Assembly: GCA_002411515.1 (NCBI GenBank)
Contig: DHTF01000109.1
Span: 55,429-68,884, forward strand
Length of the DNA: 13,456 nucleotides
Source: Proteiniphilum sp. UBA5267
GTDB taxonomy: Bacteria; Bacteroidota; Bacteroidia; Bacteroidales; Dysgonomonadaceae
Direction of reading: 5' to 3'
Part shown: positions 6,204 to 13,324 of the stretch, one piece after another
Numbering within the stretch: the first letter of the stretch is position 1
How the letters are laid out: every line of letters starts with the position of its first letter
Program-made: the position numbers and the translations under genes
Notes under the pieces: model-generated
Told to the model about the DNA's origin: nothing
The model's input: only the letters and a program-made list of their open reading frames with translations
The model's database searches: none

Positions 6204-7406
6204 TTAGTGGCTATTTCTGTATTCTCCAGGAGGGATTCCTTCTTTTGCTTTGAATACCTTGTAAAATACCCCGAATGTGGCAAATCCCGACATTTCCGAG
6301 ATTTGCCTTAATGTAAGGTGATCATTCTGGTCATTTTGCATTGTGTTCTTGGCATATTCTATGCGGAAACCATTGACCCACTCACAAAAGTTTGATCCTG
6401 ATTCATCATTCACAATGCGTGACAGATAAGTCCGGTTCGTTCCAATCTTTAACGCGATATCGGTCATGCGTAACTCAGGGTCTCTAAATAGTTCCTCCTT
6501 TTCCATTAATTCGTTTAACTGTACCTTTGAAATGCTGTCTGGTTTATACTCATTGGTGGGTTTGGTACGGGTCAGTTTCCTTTTACTGTTGTTTGCGAAA
6601 TGCTCCAGATCTGCAATCGAAAAATGCTGATGGTAGCCTGCAAATCCAAGCAGAGATAGCAACAGAGCATATGTAAAACAATCTATCAACAGTGAACTTT
6701 GCTTATCAATAAAACGAGGCTCCCCAACAGCATTGATAACCAGAGAGAAAAAAGATAAGATGCAAAAAACCCATAATACCCATTTGATCCGACGCCACTC
6801 TTTGTCTTCCTTGTTGGGATGATTTTCTTTTATCGCATGAAGATATTGAATTACATGCCGGCATCCGAAATATAACGACAATACTACCTGAATTCCCAGT
6901 ACGATTTTACAAACCGCCATGCGGATGACCTGCCATTGCACCAACATTGGGAAAGGTCGCTGAAATTTCCCTTCTTGAAACACTACATGGTGAATGTACA
7001 TGTTTAATTCTTCGGGACGCATGGCAGAGGAAAGAAAGAAGGAAAACAAAGCCAACAGAAAGGACGGTAACAGCATCCACATCCACCTCCAGTCTACATG
7101 GGGATCATGTGTTAACAACCTGACATAATAATACAAAAGAGGAAAAACCGAAAGTGAGATGAAAATCGAAAGATGATCCATACAGGCAAACAAGGCGTAC
7201 AGGCGGTTGAAATAAAGAAGACGCGTAAAGAAAGGAATGACCGATAACGATAATATTAAAGCAAGATAATAATTGGGGACGATGTTTTTTTTACTGATCA
7301 GAAGGAGCGCAGCCCAAAATTGAGATACAAAAAGTGGTAAAATAGATATGATCAAAGGAAAAAACACAACCAAAGTCTTTACAGAATGAATGTTTAACTT
7401 ATTCAC
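6204..7406 (-). CDS. Membrane-bound AraC-family transcription regulator
   Basis: The product has 400 residues. About seven hydrophobic segments occupy residues 11-262 (near 11-37, 46-65, 79-98, 109-127, 163-181, 208-227 and 239-258), followed by a charged linker (270-300) and an AraC-type DNA-binding domain. Its two helix-turn-helix units are at about 312-334 (MTDIALKIGTNRTYLSRIVN) and 364-397 (ISEMSGFATFGVFYKVFK, then GIPPGEYR). This is the one-component arrangement of membrane sensor plus cytoplasmic DNA-binding domain common in Bacteroidetes. The first codon is GTG at 7406; no in-frame ATG lies nearby, so the exact start is uncertain. The gene converges on the precursor gene, is visibly more AT-rich than the stress genes to its right, and has a copy of the shared promoter element 54 bp upstream. 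I infer that it controls the peptide locus, perhaps in response to a membrane or peptide signal, and itself. Confidence 0.85.
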   Translation of the reverse strand: MNKLNIHSVKTLVVFFPLIISILPLFVSQFWAALLLISKKNIVPNYYLALILSLSVIPFFTRLLYFNRLYALFACMDHLSIFISLSVFPLLYYYVRLLTHDPHVDWRWMWMLLPSFLLALFSFFLSSAMRPEELNMYIHHVVFQEGKFQRPFPMLVQWQVIRMAVCKIVLGIQVVLSLYFGCRHVIQYLHAIKENHPNKEDKEWRRIKWVLWVFCILSFFSLVINAVGEPRFIDKQSSLLIDCFTYALLLSLLGFAGYHQHFSIADLEHFANNSKRKLTRTKPTNEYKPDSISKVQLNELMEKEELFRDPELRMTDIALKIGTNRTYLSRIVNDESGSNFCEWVNGFRIEYAKNTMQNDQNDHLTLRQISEMSGFATFGVFYKVFKAKEGIPPGEYRNSH

Positions 7407-7426
7407 AAAAATAGTGTTTATTTCCC

Positions 7427-7434
7427 CAAAAATA
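7427..7434 (-). promoter_or_regulatory. -7 box of the AraC-type regulator gene
   Basis: On the minus strand the sequence reads TATTTTTG, a perfect TAnnTTTG. It places the transcription start about 15 nt before the GTG codon. No -33 TTTG is visible about 20 nt upstream. Instead the CTTTTCGTAAAA face of element copy 3 lies there, centred roughly 40 bp before the start, as for an activator-dependent promoter. Confidence 0.55.
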
Positions 7435-7459
7435 CGTTTTATTTGTTAAAAAGATTTTT

Positions 7460-7525
7460 TTTTACGAAAAGAGAATATTTTTTTATGTTTCAGGAAAAGA
7501 GAAAAGTGTAAATTTTGGTTGTTCG
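7460..7525 (+). promoter_or_regulatory. Third copy of the shared 37-bp element, between regulator and stress genes
   Basis: TTTTACGAAAAG at 7460-7471 and AGGAA at 7492-7496 are joined by a spacer ending TTTTTTTATGTTTC. Copies 2 and 3 agree at 31 of 37 positions. At the place of the -7 box (7518-7525) the sequence is GTTGTTCG, so the TTCG half is kept but the TA is lost. A further inverted half (TTCGTAAAA, 7522-7530) overlaps it. No gene follows on the plus strand, only a terminator, so this copy probably serves the divergent regulator gene. Confidence 0.6.
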
Positions 7526-7552
7526 TAAAATACAGCAACGTCTAAAACCGAC

Positions 7553-7601
7553 ATTGTATAAAAAAAACCGACTTTGTGAGAGCCGGTTTTTTTTATACAA
7601 T
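7553..7601. terminator. Bidirectional intrinsic terminator with perfect 18-bp arms
   Basis: Arms 7553-7570 and 7584-7601 are perfectly complementary (ATTGTATA, an A-run and CCG against CGG, a T-run and ATACAAT), with a 13-nt loop. The CCG/CGG top and the A8/T8 tract give a terminator in both directions. On the minus strand it closes the cupin/DUF438/hcp transcript, 92 bp after the cupin stop. Confidence 0.8.
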
Positions 7602-7603
7602 CC

Positions 7604-7678
7604 ATTTACTTTTGCTGATGCGATTAACAACGCCTTTATATCCTCTTCTACCGTGGTGATGCCCAAAATACCGGCAAC
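7604..7678 (-). pseudogene. Relic of the C-terminal end of a second hcp gene
   Basis: Read on the minus strand directly after the cupin stop codon, one frame gives VAGILGITTVEEDIKALLIA. This aligns without gaps to the intact Hcp C-terminus ([17 protein letters not shown]). The DNA matches as well: GGTGATGCCC with similar flanks occurs at both places on the plus strand. There is no start codon, no remaining Hcp domain, and the frame runs on into the terminator. I read it as the tail left by deletion or replacement of an hcp copy. A chance match is unlikely but the fragment is only about 20-25 codons. Confidence 0.55.
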
Positions 7679-7692
7679 GGATCTCTGTTCCC

Positions 7693-8022
7693 CTATTCTT
7701 CTCCGCGAATCATGGTGAGCAACATTTTGAAGGGTTCCGTTGCTTTTAACGCATGGGGTACCTGTGCCGGCATGATGATACAATCTCCCTTTTTCAGATG
7801 GTGGGGAACACCCGCCAGTTGAACCTCTGCTACACCGTCCAGAATCTGCACAAAGGCATCGTAGTTGGCCGAGTGTTCGGTAAGCCCCTGATCTTTGTCG
7901 AATGAGAAAAGGGTAATGTTGCCTGCCTTGTTCTTCGTTACCTGCTTGCTGACCACACCGCCTGAGGCGTAATCGATCGAGTTCTCCAGGTCAATCACTT
8001 TTGATTTCTCGTATGTTGCCAT
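7693..8022 (-). CDS. Small single-domain cupin protein
   Basis: The product has 109 residues from the ATG at 8022. The frame extends further upstream, but that part overlaps the DUF438 gene and shows no conservation-like features. The cupin double motif is visible: LTEHSANYDAFVQILDG (47-63), then GVPHHLKKGDCIIMPAQVPHALKA (71-94). The candidate metal ligands His50 and His90 remain, while the usual first-motif HxH is reduced to a single His. Small cupins of this sort bind a metal or small ligand; no reaction can be named. It follows the DUF438 gene by 46 bp on the same strand, so it probably belongs to the hcp operon and to its nitrosative or redox stress response. The strong inverted repeat at 7553-7601 ends the transcript. 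Confidence 0.8.
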   Translation of the reverse strand: MATYEKSKVIDLENSIDYASGGVVSKQVTKNKAGNITLFSFDKDQGLTEHSANYDAFVQILDGVAEVQLAGVPHHLKKGDCIIMPAQVPHALKATEPFKMLLTMIRGEE

Positions 8023-8068
8023 TGTATTTACTGTGTGATATTTGTTTAAAAATAATAACCAATTTCCC

Positions 8069-9307
8069 TTATTTTTGTTCGTACGATAACAAACGCTGAC
8101 TTCCTTCCAACTTCCGCAGATGGGTAATATCCTGTGTGACCTCCAGCACGCCGAGGTACTCTTTCTCTTTCCCACGCAGGGCATAATACGTGATCACGAT
8201 GAATCGTTCCTTTTGAAATCCCGAGATCCAGAACATGGCTTTGTTCTCTTTCCCGCTCTTGAAATCTTTCAGGATTTGCTCCACCACGTGCACGCTGCCG
8301 GGTGGGTGACACATCCGCACGTCGCGGCCGATGATAGAACGGTTTCTTTCGAACACCCTGTTGGGACTGTGCGAGAAGAACCGCACTTTATCCTCTTTGT
8401 CCACGAAGGTGATGTCGATGGGCAGGTGCCTGAAGAGTGCCTCCAGCTCGTCGGTATTGAAAGCGCCGGAAGAGAGCCTGATGCCATCCGACTCCGCATA
8501 TACCTGCTTTTCCACCTTCATACCCTGCGGATGCCATTCCTCTTCCGGATCATAGAGGCAGTAGCCAAACTCGGGCGTCTCCAGATAGACCCTGTACCAC
8601 TCTTCCTCCGAAAGGGTATCCATGGCCATGGGTAAAAGAATCTCCTCCTCCTTCCTGATCATGCCGGCAATCATCTCAACGGCATGATCCAGTGCGGGCA
8701 GTCCGGCAGCCCGGAAAGAGTCGACCGATGAAACCGGGGAAGTAAGCACCACGCGTGCCTTATTCAGCAGCTCCCTTGTCTCGTCGTGTTTGCCCCACAT
8801 CACCTTGGGAGGCCCTGTAATCAGGTGTTTTTCCAGGAAAGGAAAGAGCAGGTACTCCTTGCGTTTGTAATGTTTGTCGATATCGGAGAAGTTGTTGAAG
8901 AGGGTACGCAGCTGCATTAGGTAGCCGGGTAGTTGGGCATCGTGGATCTCTGCAAGCTTCTTTTTGATCTCTTTGAACGTCTCCATTTCTTTTTCCAGTG
9001 CCCGGTTCTCCTGTTGGAACGTGTCAACCGGGTGGCCCGCAGGGATCTCCTTGGCCCCCTGCATGTCGATGCTCCCATCGAGCACCGCCGTATGCAGGTC
9101 GCAGAAATTCAGTATCTCCTCTTCGGTGAGAGCGTTGCTGTTGATCAATTCTTGCTCTACTTCCACCACTTCGTTGTAGGGGATATTTTTCAAGGCACTG
9201 ATCAGGTGCCGGCGCAGCAGGGCCGGGTTCCCTCCGTTGTGCAGTTCCAGAAGGAGGTTTCGCAATTGTTCCTTGCGTTGCATGGAATTGTTAATCAGTT
9301 CACTCAT
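8069..9307 (-). CDS. DUF438 / hemerythrin-like / PAS sensor protein
   Basis: The product has 412 residues. Residues 1-85 match the DUF438 helical region. Residues about 90-230 look like an HHE (hemerythrin-like) bundle with possible di-iron ligands: His92 (AGHPVDTF), His146 and Glu151 (DKHYKRKEYLLFPFLEKH), His174 and Glu176 (GKHDETRE), His208 (LDHAVEM) and Glu221 (KEEEILLPMA). Residues about 285-400 form a PAS domain (FRHLPIDITFVDKEDKVRFFS to YLGVLEVTQDIT), which may hold heme, flavin or a small ligand. There is no HTH, kinase or cyclase output and no membrane segment. It is encoded 45 bp after hcp and 46 bp before the cupin, so it is probably co-transcribed. Known DUF438/hemerythrin proteins are linked to nitric-oxide or oxygen stress. 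A role in sensing or iron-centre protection alongside Hcp is inferred from context. Confidence 0.85.
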   Translation of the reverse strand: MSELINNSMQRKEQLRNLLLELHNGGNPALLRRHLISALKNIPYNEVVEVEQELINSNALTEEEILNFCDLHTAVLDGSIDMQGAKEIPAGHPVDTFQQENRALEKEMETFKEIKKKLAEIHDAQLPGYLMQLRTLFNNFSDIDKHYKRKEYLLFPFLEKHLITGPPKVMWGKHDETRELLNKARVVLTSPVSSVDSFRAAGLPALDHAVEMIAGMIRKEEEILLPMAMDTLSEEEWYRVYLETPEFGYCLYDPEEEWHPQGMKVEKQVYAESDGIRLSSGAFNTDELEALFRHLPIDITFVDKEDKVRFFSHSPNRVFERNRSIIGRDVRMCHPPGSVHVVEQILKDFKSGKENKAMFWISGFQKERFIVITYYALRGKEKEYLGVLEVTQDITHLRKLEGSQRLLSYEQK

Positions 9308-9352
9308 AATGACTCTTTTGTTTTAGGCGTTTACTTGTTGCTGTTATGGTTT

Positions 9353-11011
9353 TTATACCCCCAGCAATGTCTTCATATCTTCGTCCACGGTGGTGATGCC
9401 CGAGATGCCGAAGTTGTTCACCAGCACGTTTACCACGTTCGGTGAGAGGAATGCCGGCAGGGTGGGGCCAAGGTGAATATTTTTCACACCCAGGGAGAGC
9501 AGTGCCAGCAATACAATCACTGCCTTCTGTTCATACCATGCAATGTTGTAGGCAATGGGCAGGTCGTTCAGGTCATCCAGGCCAAAAGCCTCTTTCAATG
9601 CCAGTGCAATCTTCACCAGCGAGTAACTGTCGTTACACTGCCCTGCGTCCAGTACGCGGGGAATTCCGTTGATGTCGCCCAGCGGCAGTTTGTTGTAGCG
9701 GTACTTGGCGCAGCCGGCAGTGAGGATCACACAATCCTTGGGCATATTTTCTGCAAACTCGGTGTAGTAATTGCGTCCTTTCATCCTGCCGTCACAGCCA
9801 CCCATGACGAAGAACTTGCGGATGGCCCCCGTCTTCACGGCCTCCACCACTTTGTCGGCGAGCGCAATCACCTGGTTGTGTGCAAAGCCACCCGTGATCT
9901 CACCGGTTTCTATCTCTTCCGGTGCGGCACATCGTTTGGCGTGTTCAATCAGCACCGAGAAGTCTTTGGGTTTCCCATCTTTCCGGTCGCCGATATGTTT
10001 GAAACCTTCAAATCCCGATGCTCCCGTGGTATACACCCTGTCGGTATAGGTGGATGACTTTTTGGGCGGTACAATGCAGTTGGTGGTGAACAGGATCACA
10101 CCGTTGAAATGTTCAAAGTCTTCGGTCTGATGCCACCATGAACTGCCGTAGTTACCCACAAAGTGGCTGTATTTCTTGAAGGCGGGATAATAGTTTGCCG
10201 GAAGCATCTCGCTGTGGGTATATACATCCACGCCGGTACCCTCTGTTTGTTTCAGCAGCTCTTCCATGTCCTTGAGGTCGTGTCCGCTGATGAGGATGCC
10301 CGGGTTGTTGCGCACGCCCAGGTTCACCTTCGTGATCTCCGGATGTCCGTAGCTCGAGGTGTTGGCCTTGTCGAGCAGCGCCATCACTTCCACCCCATAT
10401 TTGCCCGTCTCCAGTACCAGTGCTGTGAGGTCGTCTGCTGAAAGGTGGTCGTCGGTGGTAGCCACCAGTGCCCTTTGCATGAATGCATAGATGCTATCCT
10501 GCTCCTGCTTCAGGTTGTAAGCATGTTCTGCATAGGCAGCCATCCCCTTCAGTCCATAGATGGTCAGTTCACGCAGTGAGCGCACATCTTCGTTCTCACA
10601 GGCCAGAATGCCCACTTCGAGAGCTTTCTCCTCCATTTCTGCTTCGGTCTCCCCGCTCCAGTATGCACCCTCGTAGGTGATGTCGGCCACGTTTCCGCCT
10701 GCAGAGATCAAACGCTCTTTGGCGGCGCTGCGCATCTCGTATGCCATCAGGATGCGGGTGACGAACCTGCTCTTGTCGAAGTTGGCATTGGTGATCGTCA
10801 TGAACAGGCTATCTGTAATAAAGCGGTTGATCTGGGGAATCTCAATTCCCAGGGTCCTCAGGCGTACCGTGTAGTGGGATATCCCTTTGCAGAGATACAG
10901 TAGCAGATCCTGCAAGTTGGCCACCTCGGCCGTTTTCCCGCAGACACCCTTTACGGTGCAACCCTCGTTTCTACTGGTTTCCTGACACTGATAACAAAAC
11001 ATCTTTTCCAT
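9353..11011 (-). CDS. hcp: Hybrid cluster protein (Hcp; NO/hydroxylamine reductase)
   Basis: The product has 552 residues from the ATG at 11011; a longer open frame reaches into the promoter and is rejected. The N-terminal cysteines Cys6, Cys9, Cys18 and Cys24 have the CX2CX8CX5C spacing of the class found in strict anaerobes, unlike the wider spacing of the E. coli protein. All hybrid-cluster ligands are present: His244, Glu268, Cys312, Cys406 (the persulfide Cys, in MGGCDGR), Cys434, Cys459, Glu494 and Lys496, which as far as I recall are the same numbers as in Desulfovibrio Hcp. Hcp reduces nitric oxide, and hydroxylamine in vitro, in the cytoplasm and protects anaerobes against nitrosative stress. 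It heads an operon with the DUF438 and cupin genes, and is divergent from hcpR with an HcpR-type site in the promoter. No separate Hcr reductase gene is present in the window, so the electron donor is unknown. Confidence 0.97.
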   Translation of the reverse strand: MEKMFCYQCQETSRNEGCTVKGVCGKTAEVANLQDLLLYLCKGISHYTVRLRTLGIEIPQINRFITDSLFMTITNANFDKSRFVTRILMAYEMRSAAKERLISAGGNVADITYEGAYWSGETEAEMEEKALEVGILACENEDVRSLRELTIYGLKGMAAYAEHAYNLKQEQDSIYAFMQRALVATTDDHLSADDLTALVLETGKYGVEVMALLDKANTSSYGHPEITKVNLGVRNNPGILISGHDLKDMEELLKQTEGTGVDVYTHSEMLPANYYPAFKKYSHFVGNYGSSWWHQTEDFEHFNGVILFTTNCIVPPKKSSTYTDRVYTTGASGFEGFKHIGDRKDGKPKDFSVLIEHAKRCAAPEEIETGEITGGFAHNQVIALADKVVEAVKTGAIRKFFVMGGCDGRMKGRNYYTEFAENMPKDCVILTAGCAKYRYNKLPLGDINGIPRVLDAGQCNDSYSLVKIALALKEAFGLDDLNDLPIAYNIAWYEQKAVIVLLALLSLGVKNIHLGPTLPAFLSPNVVNVLVNNFGISGITTVDEDMKTLLGV

Positions 11012-11050
11012 TCTTATCTTAATTTTTTGTGTTAATTTCTGAAGAGGCAG

Positions 11051-11058
11051 CAAAAGTA
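11051..11058 (-). promoter_or_regulatory. -7 box of hcp
   Basis: The minus strand reads TACTTTTG, a perfect TAnnTTTG, about 40 nt before the hcp start codon. No -33 box is seen; the Crp/Fnr-type palindrome takes its place, as expected for an activated promoter. Confidence 0.7.
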
Positions 11059-11079
11059 CCGCTTCCAAAAGCGGATTTC

Positions 11080-11095
11080 TGTAACCCTGGTTACA
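11080..11095. promoter_or_regulatory. HcpR-type operator, TGTAAC-N4-GTTACA
   Basis: The perfect palindrome TGTAACCCTGGTTACA lies between the divergent hcp and hcpR genes. Its centre is about 40 bp upstream of the expected hcp transcription start, the class II activator position of Crp/Fnr proteins. GTAAC-N4-GTTAC is the site form I recall being proposed for HcpR in Bacteroidetes, Clostridia and relatives. Activation of hcp by the adjacent regulator is the inference. Confidence 0.75.
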
Positions 11096-11181
11096 CTCAG
11101 ATGCATTTAACGTATTTTAATAGTTGTGTCAAAACGGTCCATTTTATCCCCTCCTATTTTTCATTTTTTTTAATTTTATCC

Positions 11182-11189
11182 TATCTTTG
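11182..11189 (+). promoter_or_regulatory. -7 box of hcpR
   Basis: TATCTTTG is a perfect TAnnTTTG, placing the start about 10 nt before the ATG at 11205. This supports the shorter start of hcpR, because the longer frame would begin upstream of the promoter. Confidence 0.6.
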
Positions 11190-11204
11190 TGCATAAACAA
11201 AACA

Positions 11205-11870
11205 ATGGCTGTATACGACGTAACATCCTGCCCCCTCTTCTTTCACCTCTCTCCCGATGAAAGGGAAACGATTCTCGAACGTGCCGTAAGCGAGGTGCGC
11301 AGGGTGGAAAAAGGCCATTATGTGGTGAGACAGGGTGATCCTGTCCAGCATCTTTTCCTGCTCATGGAGGGGCTTGTCCGCACCGAGATGGTGACCAAGG
11401 AAGGGAATGTGCTGGAGATTGAGTTCATTGAACCCGTAAGGCCACTGGCGCCCGCTTTTCTGGTTGCAGCCGAAAGCCGCTATCCTGTAGATGTGATTAC
11501 CATGGAGGAGACCCTGTTTTACGTCATTCCCAAATCGGCATGGTTGAGGGAGATGATGCTCAACGAGACCCTGATGACCAACTTCATGCGGGTGAATTCA
11601 AACATGACTGTTTTTCTCTCCAAGAAGGTGCAGATGATGTCGATCAAAAGCCTGAAAGGCAAGCTGTCGCTCTACATCCTTGAGTGCACTGCTCCTCAGT
11701 CTCCCTCGTTCACGCTAAAAAGAACGCAGAGTCAGCTGGCCGAATATTTCGGTGTGCAGCGTCCCTCCCTTGCCCGCACCCTGGGAGAGCTGATCCGTGA
11801 GGGAACCATCCGGTTGTATAAAAGAGAACTTACCGTACTCGACCGGCGTAAGCTGGAAGAGATGGTATGA
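11205..11870 (+). CDS. hcpR: Crp/Fnr-family regulator HcpR
   Basis: The product has 221 residues from the ATG at 11205. The frame is open upstream to a TTG/ATG-like start at 11124, but that part is hydrophobic low-complexity translation of the promoter. Residues about 10-110 form the cyclic-nucleotide-type beta roll (VEKGHYVVRQGDPVQHLFLLMEG), followed by the dimer helix (about 112-146) and a Crp-type HTH at 174-196 (TQSQLAEYFGVQRPSLARTL), ending with the wing ELIREGTIRLYKRELTVLD. There is no Fnr-type cysteine set, so no Fe-S sensing. HcpR proteins are heme-dependent NO sensors in Porphyromonas and Desulfovibrio as far as is known. Divergence from hcp and the palindrome between them support this name over other Crp/Fnr members. 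Its own gene is probably monocistronic, since the next gene has its own promoter 22 bp after its stop. Confidence 0.85.
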   Translation: MAVYDVTSCPLFFHLSPDERETILERAVSEVRRVEKGHYVVRQGDPVQHLFLLMEGLVRTEMVTKEGNVLEIEFIEPVRPLAPAFLVAAESRYPVDVITMEETLFYVIPKSAWLREMMLNETLMTNFMRVNSNMTVFLSKKVQMMSIKSLKGKLSLYILECTAPQSPSFTLKRTQSQLAEYFGVQRPSLARTLGELIREGTIRLYKRELTVLDRRKLEEMV

Positions 11871-11891
11871 GGTGATTCAGAATAAAAGACC

Positions 11892-11899
11892 TATATTTG
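11892..11899 (+). promoter_or_regulatory. -7 box of the Gfo/Idh/MocA gene
   Basis: TATATTTG is a perfect TAnnTTTG, 22 bp after the hcpR stop and 45 bp before the next ATG. No clear -33 box. Confidence 0.6.
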
Positions 11900-11944
11900 T
11901 CACAGAAAAGAAAAAAGTTACATTCTTAAATTATTATCTAAGTC

Positions 11945-13267
11945 ATGAGTAATTCATTATCAAGAAGGAAATTTATCAAGACTGCCGCCGTAGGTGCGGT
12001 TGGTGTGGCTGTATTTCCGCAGTTTCTTGCTTCGTGCAAACAGAACAAGGCTGCCGGAAGCGGCGATGGAATCATCCGTCTCGGTTTTATCGGCCTTGGC
12101 CAGCAAGCCATGTACCTGTTGAGCGGTTACCTCGGCATTGAGGGCGTGAAGGTAGTAGCCGGGTGTGATGTGTACGGCGTGAAGAGAGAACGTTTTCTCA
12201 AGCGGGTAAATGCCCGTTACGCAGAGTTGGAAGAACCCCCTGTGGTGGAGGTGTATGAAAATTACAAGGATTTGATTGCCCGCGAAGACGTCGATGCGGT
12301 GGTAATCGCCTGCCCCGACCACTGGCATGCATTCATTGCCATGGATGCAGCTGCTGCAAAGAAAAACATCTACCTGGAGAAACCTCTCACCTTTACCATC
12401 AAGGAAGGACAGATGCTGATAAAAGCTGTACGCGACAACGGCGTGATCCTGGCCGTGGGCAGTCAGCAGCGTTCCGATGCCAACTTCCAACACGCTGTGA
12501 AGATGGTGCAGGAAGGTAAGATCGGAAAAGTGGAACGGATCAATGCCTTTGTAGGTGGACCTCCAACACCCTACGATCTGCCCGAGGAACCGCTACCTGC
12601 CGATCTGAACTGGCAAATGTGGCTCGGCCCGTCGGAGTTTGTGCATTACAACTCGCAGCTTAACCCGCCCATCTCGCTCGATCCCGAACAGAACGAACAG
12701 TTCTGGGGAGCCTGGCGCTGGTATAAGGAGCTGGGTGGCGGATTTACCACCGACTGGGGTGCACACATGTTCGACATCGCCCAGTGGGGCCTTGGAATGG
12801 ACAACAGCGGTCCCGTGGAGATTATTCCTGCCGGATTTGAAGGAACCCAATATCTCACCTATAAATATGCCAATGGCACGGTGATGACCGAGGAACCATT
12901 CAACGAAAAACAAACCAAGGGCGTGAAGTTCTGGGGCGACAAAGGCTGGATAGAAGTATCGAGGGAACATTTTCTGGCATCCGACGACAGCCTGCTGCCT
13001 CCGGTTGCGGAAAAAACAGAAGGAGCTTATGAAACCAAGATTCCCCATCTGGAGAACTTTATCAATTCACTGAAAAGCAAGACCGATCCGGTGGTTCCTG
13101 TAGAGATCGGACACCGTTCCTGCACCGTTTGTACGCTGGGTAATATTGCCTACGACCTCGGCCGTCCCATCAAGTGGGATCCTGCTACCGAGACTTTTGT
13201 GGACGATGCCGAAGCCAGTGCACACCGACTGTTCAGCAAAACCTACAGCGAAGGATATACACTTTAA
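11945..13267 (+). CDS. Tat-exported Gfo/Idh/MocA-family oxidoreductase, probable lipoprotein
   Basis: The product has 440 residues. The N-terminus has a twin-arginine signal (SRRKFIK, Arg7-Arg8), a hydrophobic stretch (13-28) and LASC with Cys31, a lipobox. It should therefore be folded with its cofactor in the cytoplasm, exported by Tat and anchored by lipid. The Rossmann part follows with GFIGLGQQA (48-55), VVAGCDV (70-76), a PDHWHAF segment (124-130) and EKPLT with Lys146, the family lysine. The C-terminal domain has GGGFTTDWGAHMFDIAQW (264-281) with Asp270 and His274 at the usual catalytic place. Members oxidise or reduce hydroxyl groups of sugars and inositols with a tightly bound NAD(P), and some Bacteroidetes relatives act as glycosidases; the substrate here cannot be told. 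It has its own promoter and a strong terminator, so it is a single-gene unit unrelated to the stress genes. Confidence 0.9.
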   Translation: MSNSLSRRKFIKTAAVGAVGVAVFPQFLASCKQNKAAGSGDGIIRLGFIGLGQQAMYLLSGYLGIEGVKVVAGCDVYGVKRERFLKRVNARYAELEEPPVVEVYENYKDLIAREDVDAVVIACPDHWHAFIAMDAAAAKKNIYLEKPLTFTIKEGQMLIKAVRDNGVILAVGSQQRSDANFQHAVKMVQEGKIGKVERINAFVGGPPTPYDLPEEPLPADLNWQMWLGPSEFVHYNSQLNPPISLDPEQNEQFWGAWRWYKELGGGFTTDWGAHMFDIAQWGLGMDNSGPVEIIPAGFEGTQYLTYKYANGTVMTEEPFNEKQTKGVKFWGDKGWIEVSREHFLASDDSLLPPVAEKTEGAYETKIPHLENFINSLKSKTDPVVPVEIGHRSCTVCTLGNIAYDLGRPIKWDPATETFVDDAEASAHRLFSKTYSEGYTL

Positions 13268-13287
13268 TGAAATATCCGGTACTGAAT

Positions 13288-13319
13288 TAAAAAAGCTGCC
13301 CGCGGGCAGCTTTTTTTTT
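13288..13319 (+). terminator. Strong intrinsic terminator
   Basis: GCTGCCC (13295-13301) and GGGCAGC (13304-13310) form a perfect GC-rich stem, preceded by an A-run and followed by nine T (13311-13319). The A-run makes it usable for the convergent aspS transcript too. Confidence 0.93.
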
Positions 13320-13324
13320 GATTC

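Noticed and set aside
6079..6207. 42-codon plus-strand ORF (MYLFSVNDLCSLAHC...) as a second peptide gene
   Set aside because: It has no promoter element of its own, no YxxP or acidic-tail pattern, and contains both candidate hairpins downstream of the precursor gene.
6072..6311. 79-codon plus-strand ORF and the opposite 68-codon ORF in the same stretch
   Set aside because: Both run into the 3' part of the regulator gene and have irregular, low-complexity composition; they look like shadow frames.
7515..7718. 67-codon plus-strand ORF behind element copy 3
   Set aside because: It reads straight through both arms of the perfect terminator and the antisense of the hcp relic and cupin end; it has no A-rich start context.
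8120..8635. 171-codon plus-strand ORF and similar long plus-strand frames at 8933-9445 and 9473-10057
   Set aside because: They are antisense shadows of the DUF438 and hcp genes, whose minus-strand products carry full family motifs.
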